NCBI GenBank assembly: GCA_003164095.1
Contig: PLRX01000100.1
Span: forward strand, 1 to 62,014
Direction of reading: 5' to 3'
Length of the DNA: 62,014 nucleotides
Origin: Acidimicrobiaceae bacterium
GTDB lineage: Bacteria; Actinomycetota; Acidimicrobiia; Acidimicrobiales; RAAP-2
Shown here: one piece after another, positions 33,679 through 41,562 of the stretch
Layout: each line of letters starts with the position of its first letter
Position numbering within the stretch: position 1 is the stretch's first letter
Notes under the pieces: generated by a model
Seen by the model: only the letters and a program-made list of their open reading frames with translations
Database searches by the model: none
Told to the model about the DNA's origin: nothing
Program-made: the position numbers and the translations under genes

Positions 33679-34899
33679 ATGAGGATCGCCTTCGTCGTCC
33701 CGAGGTACGGCCCGGCCATCATCGGCGGGGCCGAGACGGCCGCCCGGCTGCTGGCGGAGCACCTGGTCACCCGCAAGGGCTGGGACGTCGACGTCCTCAC
33801 CACCTGCGCCGAGGACTTCGTCACCTGGGAGGACGTCTACCCACCGGGTGAGGAGCGCATCGCCGGGGTCCGGGTGGTCCGCATCCCATCGGCCGCCGGC
33901 CGCGAGCTCTCGTTCCACCCGCTGTCGGCGGCCCTCCTGGCCGACCCGACGTCCGCCTCGATCGACGACGCCGAACGGTGGTTGGACCTGCAGGGACCGG
34001 TCGCCCCCGACCTGGCCGATGCGGCCGAGGCGTGGGACGGCGATGCGATGGTCTTCTACCCCTACCTCTACTGGCCGACGGTCCGGGTGATCGGCCGGGT
34101 GCGGGTCCCGACGATCCTGCATCCGGCCGCCCACGACGAGCCGGCCCTGTACCTGCCGATCTTCCCGGCGGTCTTCGACGCCGCCGACGCCCTCGTGTTC
34201 CAGACCGGGGCCGAGCGCCACCTGGTCGAGTCGATGTTCCCCGTCGCCTCCCACCACCAGCTGCTCCTCGGCCTGGGCGTCGACGACCCCGACGACCCTC
34301 CGGCCGCCACCGGTGCCGTGTCTGCCGACGGACGCGGGGACGGACCGGGGCCGACGCCCGACGCCCCGTTCCTCACCTGCCTCGGGAGGATCGACGACCA
34401 CAAGGGGACCACACTGCTGGCCGCCTACTTCGCCCGCTACAAGGAGCGCCACCCGGGGCCGCTCCGACTCGTACTGGCCGGACCGGTGGTCGAGGCACCC
34501 CCGCCGCACGCGGACATCGACGTGGTCGGCCCCGTGTCTGAGGCGGACAAGTGGGACCTGCTGTCCGGTGCCGCGGCCGTCGTGTCGCCGTCACCGTGGG
34601 AGGCGTTCTCGCTGGTGGTGGCCGAGGCCTGGAGTGCCAGGACGCCGGTACTGGTGAATGCCGGGTGCGCGGCAACCGTCGAGCACTGCCGCCGCTCCGG
34701 GGGCGGACTGCGCTTCGACGGGTACGGCGAGTTCGAGGTGGCGGTGGACCGGCTCGTCGGCGACGAGGCCTTCGGAGCCACCCTGGGTGCCCGGGGCCGT
34801 GCCTACGTGGACGCCCACTTCCGGTGGCCGGTCATCGTCGACCGGTATGCCGCATTCGTCGAGGCCGTCGTCGTCCGGGGCGCACGCACCCAGCGCTGA
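33679..34899 (+). CDS. GT4-type glycosyltransferase (set B)
   Basis: The 406-residue GT-B enzyme begins MRIAFVVPRYGPAIIGGAET, nearly identical in pattern to the set B enzyme at 26156. It shares AHDEPALYLPIF, LGRIDDHKGTTLLAAYFA and VSEADKWDLLS. The EX7E motif is EAFSLVVAE. It is the last gene of the forward polysaccharide locus and is convergent with the GT39-like gene 32 bases away. Confidence 0.88.
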   Translation: MRIAFVVPRYGPAIIGGAETAARLLAEHLVTRKGWDVDVLTTCAEDFVTWEDVYPPGEERIAGVRVVRIPSAAGRELSFHPLSAALLADPTSASIDDAERWLDLQGPVAPDLADAAEAWDGDAMVFYPYLYWPTVRVIGRVRVPTILHPAAHDEPALYLPIFPAVFDAADALVFQTGAERHLVESMFPVASHHQLLLGLGVDDPDDPPAATGAVSADGRGDGPGPTPDAPFLTCLGRIDDHKGTTLLAAYFARYKERHPGPLRLVLAGPVVEAPPPHADIDVVGPVSEADKWDLLSGAAAVVSPSPWEAFSLVVAEAWSARTPVLVNAGCAATVEHCRRSGGGLRFDGYGEFEVAVDRLVGDEAFGATLGARGRAYVDAHFRWPVIVDRYAAFVEAVVVRGARTQR

Positions 34900-34931
34900 G
34901 GGGCGACTGAACGGTCCATCGGTGCGGCCGG

Positions 34932-36836
34932 TCAGTTGGTGAGGGCGTTGCCCAACGGGAGCGGGACATCGGTCGTCACGATCGGCACGCCGAGTATCGA
35001 CGCACCCGGAGTGATCCTCCACACCAGGTAGCCGGCGATCCTGGCGTGGGGGACGAGTGTCGCCTGGCCACTGGTCAATTCGTCCAGACCGCGCAGTGCC
35101 GGCGAGGCGATCAGGTAGACCGAGCCGCCGGGGGCCACGGCCACGGTGCTGCGGCCGTCGTAGTACAGCGACCCGCCGTACTCGGCGTACTCGGAGGTGC
35201 CGGGAGAGACCAGCACGATGTGCTGCGACGGCAGGATCGAGCCGGCCTGCCGGAAGAAGGACTCGCCGCCGTCCAGCGAATCGATGACGATCACGTCGGT
35301 GGTCGGATGCACCGACGCACCGAGGCGGGCGAGCTGTGCGTCGATCCGGTCGACCGAGCGGATGTGGGCCAGGGTGTCGTCGAAGGGGGCCTGGTACCTG
35401 GCCTGGGTGAACCAGAGCCCGTGGGCGCCGAACTGCGTGCGGAAGGGCAGCACGCCCCCAGCGGTCAGGAAGCGGTCCGCGCCGAAGACGGCGATGGCCA
35501 CGACCGCGGCGGTGGCTACCACACCCCAGGCGCGTGCCCACGCCCGGTGCCCGGGTCGGGAGTGCAGGAGCGCCGCCGGTGCCAGGAGCAGCGCGATGAC
35601 CGTGCCGGGCAGGTAGGACAGCAGATAGCCACCCTTGGCGAACTGCACCAGGGCCACGATGGCCATCGGTGGCACCGTGGCGGCCACCAGGATCGCCGTC
35701 CGGGACTGGTACCAGGGCCGCCCCCACGGCGGCGGACGCCGACGGTGTCGGGGCCCGGTGGTCCTGGGAACGGCGTCGTGCGCATGACGGTCGGCAACGG
35801 GGCCGCCCGGTGCCACGTCGGCGTCGTCGGTGCGGCGGACGGCGCGCACGAGGGCGCGGACGCCGAGTCCGAACGCGGCCACCATGGCCAGGGCCGCCAA
35901 CGGGAGGAGCGCCACGGTGGTGTAGGCGGCAAAGGTGCCGAGGTTCACCGAGCTGCCCGAGGCGTGCTCGAGGACGGAGGTGGCATCGGCCGCCCCCTGG
36001 GATTCGATCCGGCTGGCCCGGAGCCACGTCGTGATCCCACCAGGCTGGGCCAGGGCCATGGGGACGACCCACGCGGCGAGTGCTGCGAGGCCGAGGCCCA
36101 CGGCCGTCAGGGCCTCGCGGGTCCTGCGTACGGATCCGAGGACCGCCAGCAGGGCCAACGGCAGGAACATCGCGCCTGCGGACTGGCGGAAGCCGGTCAC
36201 CAGGGCGAGGGCGAGCAGCGCACCGGCGCCGTGCCAGGAATGGGGGCGGGCCCGCCAGGCCAGGATGATCAGTAGCGGCGCGATGGCCAGGTCGAAGGAG
36301 TACACCGCGACGGTCGAGCCGCTGAACCAGGCGAACGGCGACGTGGCGACGAGGACGCCGGCGAGGATGCCCACCCAGCGCCCCCCGAGGTCCCGTCCAG
36401 CGACCACCGTCAGCCCGGCCGCGGCGGCCGATGCCACGGCCGCCACGAGCACGAGTGACTGCACGGTGCCGACCCCCGTCTCATGGAGCAGCCGACCCGC
36501 CTCCACGTAGAGCCAGTAGCCGGGCGGCTGGGGTCGCCCATGGGTCACGTCGAAGCGGGACACGGCTGCGACGTACTGGGCGGAGTCCCAGTCCGTGGGA
36601 CCGTGGGCCGCAGTGACCAGACGACCGACGAGGGTCGCCACCCCGATCACCCAAGGGGTCAACAGGTCGAGCACCTGGAGGCGTACGGTCGCCGCCCGGT
36701 CGGACGCGAGACGACCCGGCCTGCGACGAGGTGCCGGACGATCGCCGCGGGAAGGGTCGGCCGGTCGCTGCGCCACCGACGGACCGTGGACCACCGGGCC
36801 GGTGCCCGCGCCGATGACGGTCCGTTCATAAAACAC
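34932..36836 (-). CDS. Polytopic GT39-like glycosyltransferase
   Basis: The 634-residue membrane protein has about ten hydrophobic segments. The first extracytoplasmic loop reads PTDWDSAQYVAAVSRFDVTH and then GRPQPPGYWLYV; the acidic Asp-Ser/Asp-Asp-type site is where ArnT, PMT and GT39/DUF2723 enzymes bind a polyprenyl-phosphate sugar. The C-terminal 200 residues form a soluble extracytoplasmic domain. It starts at GTG 36836. It would transfer a sugar outside the membrane to protein or glycan, possibly to the Thr/Ser-rich secreted proteins encoded next to it (inference). Confidence 0.8.
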   Translation of the reverse strand: MFYERTVIGAGTGPVVHGPSVAQRPADPSRGDRPAPRRRPGRLASDRAATVRLQVLDLLTPWVIGVATLVGRLVTAAHGPTDWDSAQYVAAVSRFDVTHGRPQPPGYWLYVEAGRLLHETGVGTVQSLVLVAAVASAAAAGLTVVAGRDLGGRWVGILAGVLVATSPFAWFSGSTVAVYSFDLAIAPLLIILAWRARPHSWHGAGALLALALVTGFRQSAGAMFLPLALLAVLGSVRRTREALTAVGLGLAALAAWVVPMALAQPGGITTWLRASRIESQGAADATSVLEHASGSSVNLGTFAAYTTVALLPLAALAMVAAFGLGVRALVRAVRRTDDADVAPGGPVADRHAHDAVPRTTGPRHRRRPPPWGRPWYQSRTAILVAATVPPMAIVALVQFAKGGYLLSYLPGTVIALLLAPAALLHSRPGHRAWARAWGVVATAAVVAIAVFGADRFLTAGGVLPFRTQFGAHGLWFTQARYQAPFDDTLAHIRSVDRIDAQLARLGASVHPTTDVIVIDSLDGGESFFRQAGSILPSQHIVLVSPGTSEYAEYGGSLYYDGRSTVAVAPGGSVYLIASPALRGLDELTSGQATLVPHARIAGYLVWRITPGASILGVPIVTTDVPLPLGNALTN

Positions 36837-36841
36837 ATGTC

Positions 36842-36847
36842 AGCGTA
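36842..36847 (-). promoter_or_regulatory. -10 box TACGCT of the GT39-like gene (minus strand)
   Basis: Read on the minus strand, TACGCT ends five bases before the GTG at 36836, so a leaderless or nearly leaderless transcript is expected. The box lies in the same divergent gap as the sigma-28-type promoter of the next gene. Confidence 0.45.
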
Positions 36848-36904
36848 CCGAGCAATGTGCCGGATGCCGGGTATCCTCCGCCCGGTCGGAGCGGGGAAAT
36901 CGGC

Positions 36905-36931
36905 TCAAGTTCGGAGTATTCGCGCCGATAC
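36905..36931 (+). promoter_or_regulatory. Sigma-28 (FliA/WhiG/SigD)-type promoter
   Basis: TCAAGTTC at 36905-36912, eleven bases, then GCCGATAC at 36924-36931. The FliA/WhiG consensus is TAAAGTTT-N11-GCCGATAA; 13 of 16 positions match with the exact spacer. Transcription would begin near 36939, a few bases before GTG 36946 and about 90 bases before ATG 37030. Confidence 0.6.
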
Positions 36932-37029
36932 GGGTTAGAACAAGTGTGTCCGACCGACGGCCGTCGGCGCCGGGATGGCCGCGAGCAGGTGAACCGTCGG
37001 GTTTCCTGACGGAGGAGACGAGGGATTCG

Positions 37030-39315
37030 ATGCAACTGGGGAACCGTGGACGGCAGTCGGGCGCGCTCGAGGCGAGACACCCGGGACACACCCGGAGCCG
37101 ATGGGCGCGCACGACGAGGGCGGTGTCGGTGGCCGCACTGGTAGGCGCAGTGTCCCCCGTACTGGCCGCGACGTCGGCCACCGCCGCCCACGCAGGGCCC
37201 GCGCCTCGGATTCCCGGCATCTCGCTGGCCTGGCAGCAGGTCCTCCCGGACGCGGGGTCGCCCATCGCCGAGAGTTCGCCCAACGTCGCCACCCTCGACA
37301 ACGGAGGCAACTCGGTCGTCGTCGGCGACCGGGCGGGCAACGTCTACGCCTTCCACCTGTCCAACGGGTCCCAGGTCTCCGGCTGGCCGGCCAACGTCGG
37401 TGCCCCCGTCGACTCGACCCCGTCGGCCGCGCCCAACGGCTCGGGAGCCGATGACATCTTCGTGGGATCGGGCAACGCAGGGGATCCCAAGGCCGGTGGT
37501 TACACCGGCATCACCAGCACGGGCATCCCCTTCTGGTCACGCTCCGCCGTCGATCCGCAGGGAAACGAAGGGGTCCAGGCCTCGCTGGCCGTGGGCACGT
37601 TGCAGGGAGCCCAGTCCGTGGTCGCGCCGTCGCTCGGCATGGAGGAGTACGCGCTGAACACCGCCACCGGCAACGTCGTGCCGGGCTGGCCGTTCTTCAC
37701 GGCGGACAGTGGCTTCACCACGCCGTCGCTGGCCGACCTCTACAACAACGGTCAGACCGAGGTCGTGACGGGGGGTGACTCCTCGACCGGTTGGGCCGAT
37801 GGCCAGCACTACACGGCCGGCGGCCACCTGCGTGTCATCGGGAGCGGTGGGAACCTCATCTGCTCCTACAACACGAACCAGACCGTCGACTCGTCGACCG
37901 CGGTGGGGAACTTCCTCGCCGGAGGGGGTACGGGCATCGTCTTCGGTACCGGCAACTTCTTCCCGGGTGCGCCGGACACGAACATGCTGTTCGCCTCGGA
38001 CAACCACTGCAACATCCAGTGGCGGGTCGACCTCGGCGGCAACACGGTCTCCAGCCCCGCCATCGGCGATGTGCTGGGCAACGGCGGCGAGCAGGTGGTC
38101 GAGGGCGTGGACACCGGTTCGAACGGTGTCGTGTCCGTGCTCAACGGTGCGAACGGTCAGCAACTGCCGGGCTGGCCGGTGACGACCCCGGGACGCATCA
38201 TTGGCGGCGTCACCCTGGCCGACCTGACCAACGGTGGCTACAACGACGTGCTCGCCCCGACCACCGACGGGCTCGAGATCTTCGACGGCAAGACGGCCCA
38301 GCTGGTCGCCACGCTCGGCCAGGGTGCGGTCGCCCTGCAGAACTCGGCCCTGGTGACCACCGATCCCGACGGCTCCATCGGCATCACCATCGCCGGCTAC
38401 GGGGCGGGTAACGAAGGCATCATCCAGCACTACGTCGTGAGCGGCTCCACCGGCCACTCGCTCGGACTGCGCTCGTGGCCCCAGTTCCACCAGAACTCGC
38501 AGCTGACCGGCTGGCTGGCCGCCGCCGCCCCCGGTCACCTCAACTCGCCGATCGTGGCCATGTCGTCGACGCCGACGGGCCACGGGTACTGGAACGCGGC
38601 CTCTGACGGCGGCATCTTCGCCTTCGGTGACGCCGCCTTCCATGGTTCGATGGGCGGCCAGCCGCTGACGCGCCCCGTGGTCGGTATGGCCGCGACGTCG
38701 GACGGCAAGGGCTACTGGGAGGTGGCCGCGGACGGCGGCCTGTTCGCCTTCGGCGACGCGGACTTCCACGGCTCCATGGGCGGGCAACCACTCGCCCAAC
38801 CGGTGGTGGGGATCGCCGCCACTCCGGACGGGAGGGGCTACTGGGAGGTGGCCGCGGACGGCGGCCTCTTCGCCTTCGGCGACGCGGGCTACTTCGGCTC
38901 GACCGGGAACATCCGGCTCAACCGTCCGATCGTGGGCATGGCGTCCACGCCGGACGGGCGCGGCTACTGGCTGGTCGCCTCCGACGGCGGGGTGTTCGCC
39001 TTCGGGGATGCCGGCTACTTCGGCTCGATGGGCGGGCAGCAACTCAACAGGCCCATCGTGGCGATCGCGGCCCACGGCTCGAGCGGCTACTGGCTCGTGG
39101 CCTCCGATGGCGGCGTGTTCAGCTTCGGGTCGGCGCCGTTCTACGGCTCGACCGGCAACCTGACACTCGCTCAGCCGGTCGTCGGCATGTCGCCCGGACC
39201 GCGCGACGACGGGTACTGGATGGTGGCGGCCGACGGAGGCATCTTCGCCTTCGGCGACTCCGAGTACTTCGGCTCGATGCCGGCGGTGCTCGCTCCACCG
39301 CGTGGGTTCGACTGA
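37030..39315 (+). CDS. Secreted FG-GAP/VCBS-like protein with six 42-residue C-terminal repeats
   Basis: The 761-residue protein has a long Arg-rich N-terminus and a signal peptide core AVSVAALVGAVSPVLAATSA ending near AHA. Residues about 75-510 look like a beta-propeller of FG-GAP/VCBS type, with recurrent phrases such as SLADLYNNGQTEVVTGGD and TLADLTNGGYNDVLAPTTD. From residue 519 six repeats of about 42 residues follow, each starting GYW and containing DGGxFxFGDAxFxGS. The ATG at 37030 has AGGG and GGAGGA upstream; GTG 36946 is an alternative start 28 codons earlier. It probably acts on the cell surface. No enzyme motif was seen. Confidence 0.82.
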   Translation: MQLGNRGRQSGALEARHPGHTRSRWARTTRAVSVAALVGAVSPVLAATSATAAHAGPAPRIPGISLAWQQVLPDAGSPIAESSPNVATLDNGGNSVVVGDRAGNVYAFHLSNGSQVSGWPANVGAPVDSTPSAAPNGSGADDIFVGSGNAGDPKAGGYTGITSTGIPFWSRSAVDPQGNEGVQASLAVGTLQGAQSVVAPSLGMEEYALNTATGNVVPGWPFFTADSGFTTPSLADLYNNGQTEVVTGGDSSTGWADGQHYTAGGHLRVIGSGGNLICSYNTNQTVDSSTAVGNFLAGGGTGIVFGTGNFFPGAPDTNMLFASDNHCNIQWRVDLGGNTVSSPAIGDVLGNGGEQVVEGVDTGSNGVVSVLNGANGQQLPGWPVTTPGRIIGGVTLADLTNGGYNDVLAPTTDGLEIFDGKTAQLVATLGQGAVALQNSALVTTDPDGSIGITIAGYGAGNEGIIQHYVVSGSTGHSLGLRSWPQFHQNSQLTGWLAAAAPGHLNSPIVAMSSTPTGHGYWNAASDGGIFAFGDAAFHGSMGGQPLTRPVVGMAATSDGKGYWEVAADGGLFAFGDADFHGSMGGQPLAQPVVGIAATPDGRGYWEVAADGGLFAFGDAGYFGSTGNIRLNRPIVGMASTPDGRGYWLVASDGGVFAFGDAGYFGSMGGQQLNRPIVAIAAHGSSGYWLVASDGGVFSFGSAPFYGSTGNLTLAQPVVGMSPGPRDDGYWMVAADGGIFAFGDSEYFGSMPAVLAPPRGFD
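38584..39303 (+). repeat. Six 126-base coding repeats (42-residue units)
   Basis: Six consecutive in-frame units code for GYW-x-VA-x-DGG-(I/L/V)-F-x-FGDA-x-(F/Y)-x-GS-x-G, then a variable loop and PVVGMA-x-TPDG. The last copy is shorter. The units are diverged at DNA level, so they are old protein repeats rather than a recent tandem array. Confidence 0.85.
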
Positions 39316-39423
39316 GCCCGCACGCGCTGCTGAGACGGCACAGGCGTGGTCCGAACATGACCGCCCGGTTCGGCGCACGTCGAGGACGGGGAGGGGCGTC
39401 CCCCTGAGGGCGATGGTCCGGAC

Positions 39424-39429
39424 CTATCG
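39424..39429 (+). promoter_or_regulatory. -10 box TATCGT before the SpoIID-repeat gene
   Basis: TATCGT ends four bases before ATG 39433 and ten bases before the in-frame GTG 39439. A transcript starting seven bases downstream would begin near 39436 and favour GTG 39439 as a leaderless start. Confidence 0.4.
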
Positions 39430-39432
39430 TTG

Positions 39433-41526
39433 ATGGACGTGTCCGATCAGCGATCCAGGGGCGTCGCTGCGGCGTCTCCACCATCCGTCGTCTCCGGCGT
39501 CCACCGGCACCTGCGCCACGCCCTGGTGGCCGCGGCGGCCTGCGTGGCGGGTGTGGTGCCGCTGGCGGGCACCGTGGCCTTCGCGCCGACCGCCCAGGCC
39601 TACCCGTCGGCAACCGTCAACCTGACGGGTCACGGCTACGGGCACGGCCGAGGAATGGGCCAGTGGGGCGCCTTCGGGTATGCCTACGACGGCTGGTCCT
39701 GGCAGCAGATCGTCGGGCACTACTACTCGGGTAGCACGCCGACGGCTGTCTCGGCGTCCCAGGACGCCACCGACATCCGCGTCGTCATGACCGAGAACAA
39801 CGGCAACAGCGTGATCGTGACCTCAGGTAACGGCTTCCTCCTCTGGGGGCAGCGCTTCACAGCCGGGCAGGCGGTGGAGATGGTGCCCAATGGCGCGGGC
39901 ACGTGGAGCCTGTACTCCGGGTCCTCATGCGGCGGACCGTGGTCGGGCCCGTTCGCCACGGGTGCGCTGAACCCCGTGGTGATTCCCGACCACGAGACGG
40001 TGATCGGCGACCCGCCGGCCACCGTGGCCGCGGACGCCCTGCAGCTGTGCCAGGCGGGCGGCAACGTCTCCGTCCGGGGCGTGCTGATGGCCAGGTACAA
40101 CACCGGCTCGCCCGCCGCGCCCCGGACGGTCAACGTTCTGCCGCTGGAGGACTACGTCGCCGGGGTCGTGCCCAACGAGTCGCCCGCCTACTGGGGGACC
40201 CTGGGCGGGGCGGGGGCGCAGGGCCAGGCCCGGGGATTCCAGGAGCTCGAGGCCCAGGCGGTGGCCGCCCGCTCCTACGTCATGGCCGCACTCGGCTCCT
40301 ACGGCGACTACGCCGACACGTGCGACCTGACCTGCCAGACGTTCCGCGGCATCGCCAACGACAGCCCGCTCACCGACGCCGCCACGATGGCCACCTCATC
40401 GGTCGTCATGGAGGAGGGTGGCCGGATCATGACCACCGAGTACTCGGCCTCCACCGGCGGGTACACAGCGCCCGGCACATTCCCGGCGGTCGTCGACGAC
40501 GGGGACTCGATCTGTCCGCCCGGTGTCAACGGCGCTTGCAACCCGAATCACACGTGGCAGGCCTCCGTCCCGGTCACGTCCATCCAGTCCACCTGGCCGC
40601 AGCTGGGCACGCTGGAGTCGATCTCGATCACAGGGCGCAACGGCTACGGCGACTGGGGCGGCCGGGTGACGTCGATGACCCTCGTGGGATCGTCGCAGGA
40701 CGTGGTCGTGACAGGCGACCAGTTCGCCGCGGCGTTCAACCTCCTGTCGGACTGGTTCATCCCGACGAACGCCCTGCCGAGCGCGGCGGTGGGCATGGCG
40801 TCGACGCCGGACACCAGGGGCTACTGGATCGCCGGGTCGAACGGCACGGTACGCGCCTTCGGGGATGCCGCACCCGTCGGCTCGGCCGGTGGTCAACCGC
40901 TGGCCGCACCGGTGGTCGGCATCGTGGCCACACCGGACGGGAAGGGCTACTGGGAGGTCGCGGCCGACGGCGGCGTCTTCGCCTACGGTGACGCCGGCTT
41001 CTACGGCTCGGCCGGGGCCCTGCACCTGAACCAGCCGATCGTCGGCATGGCCCGCACGGCGACCGGTCGCGGCTACTGGCTGGTGGCGGCGGACGGTGGC
41101 ATCTTCAGTTACGGCGACGCCACGTTCCACGGCTCGACCGGGGCGATGACCCTGAACAAGCCCGTCGTCGGCATGGCGGGCACGCCGGACGCCGGCGGGT
41201 ACTGGCTCGTCGCGTCGGACGGCGGCATCTTCGCCTTCGGCGATGCCGTGTTCTACGGCTCGATGGGCGGGCAGCCGCTCAACCGGCCGATCGTGGGCAT
41301 GACGACCGGCGCCGGAGGGACCGGCTACCGGCTGGTCGCCTCGGACGGTGGCATCTTCGACTTCGGCAACGCCGGGTTCTTCGGCTCGGCCGGCAACCTC
41401 GTGCTGGCCCAACCCATCGTCGGCATGTCGGCCACCCCCGACGGCGGCGGCTATTGGCTCGTGGCCGCGGACGGCGGCATCTTCAATTACGGGAACGCCG
41501 GCTTCTACGGCTCCGGGTCGTCCTGA
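39433..41526 (+). CDS. Secreted SpoIID/LytB-domain protein with six 42-residue repeats
   Basis: The product is about 697 residues. A signal peptide (VAAAACVAGVVPLAGTVAFA, cleaved near AQA) is followed by the SpoIID-family entry GHGYGHGRGMGQWGAFGYAY. The SpoIID/LytB core is LPLEDYVAGVVPNESPAYWG, LEAQAVAARSYV and EYSASTGGYT. SpoIID cuts glycan strands of peptidoglycan, and LytB relatives enhance amidases. From residue about 463 six repeats follow that match the neighbouring protein at 37030. Start candidates are ATG 39433 and GTG 39439. The repeat domain probably targets the protein to the envelope (inference). Confidence 0.88.
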   Translation: MDVSDQRSRGVAAASPPSVVSGVHRHLRHALVAAAACVAGVVPLAGTVAFAPTAQAYPSATVNLTGHGYGHGRGMGQWGAFGYAYDGWSWQQIVGHYYSGSTPTAVSASQDATDIRVVMTENNGNSVIVTSGNGFLLWGQRFTAGQAVEMVPNGAGTWSLYSGSSCGGPWSGPFATGALNPVVIPDHETVIGDPPATVAADALQLCQAGGNVSVRGVLMARYNTGSPAAPRTVNVLPLEDYVAGVVPNESPAYWGTLGGAGAQGQARGFQELEAQAVAARSYVMAALGSYGDYADTCDLTCQTFRGIANDSPLTDAATMATSSVVMEEGGRIMTTEYSASTGGYTAPGTFPAVVDDGDSICPPGVNGACNPNHTWQASVPVTSIQSTWPQLGTLESISITGRNGYGDWGGRVTSMTLVGSSQDVVVTGDQFAAAFNLLSDWFIPTNALPSAAVGMASTPDTRGYWIAGSNGTVRAFGDAAPVGSAGGQPLAAPVVGIVATPDGKGYWEVAADGGVFAYGDAGFYGSAGALHLNQPIVGMARTATGRGYWLVAADGGIFSYGDATFHGSTGAMTLNKPVVGMAGTPDAGGYWLVASDGGIFAFGDAVFYGSMGGQPLNRPIVGMTTGAGGTGYRLVASDGGIFDFGNAGFFGSAGNLVLAQPIVGMSATPDGGGYWLVAADGGIFNYGNAGFYGSGSS
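40819..41520 (+). repeat. Six 126-base coding repeats (42-residue units)
   Basis: Six in-frame units of the same family as those at 38584-39303. The first is degenerate (GYWIAGSNGTVRAFGDA), and the fifth has GYR instead of GYW. The equal copy number in both proteins supports a closed six-unit structure, such as a six-bladed propeller. Confidence 0.85.
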
Positions 41527-41562
41527 ACGCCGAGCCAGGGGTCGGCGGTCACTCGACGGCGG

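Noticed and set aside
35046-36275. Plus-strand frame of 409 codons opposite the GT39-like gene
   Set aside because: The minus-strand protein has a regular pattern of hydrophobic helices; the plus-strand frame is Gly/Arg/His-rich noise.
39316-39432. Possible c-di-AMP (ydaO) riboswitch before the SpoIID-type gene, as seen before cell-wall genes in other actinobacteria
   Set aside because: The 117-base gap lacks the conserved blocks of that riboswitch, and a -10 box sits directly at the start codon.
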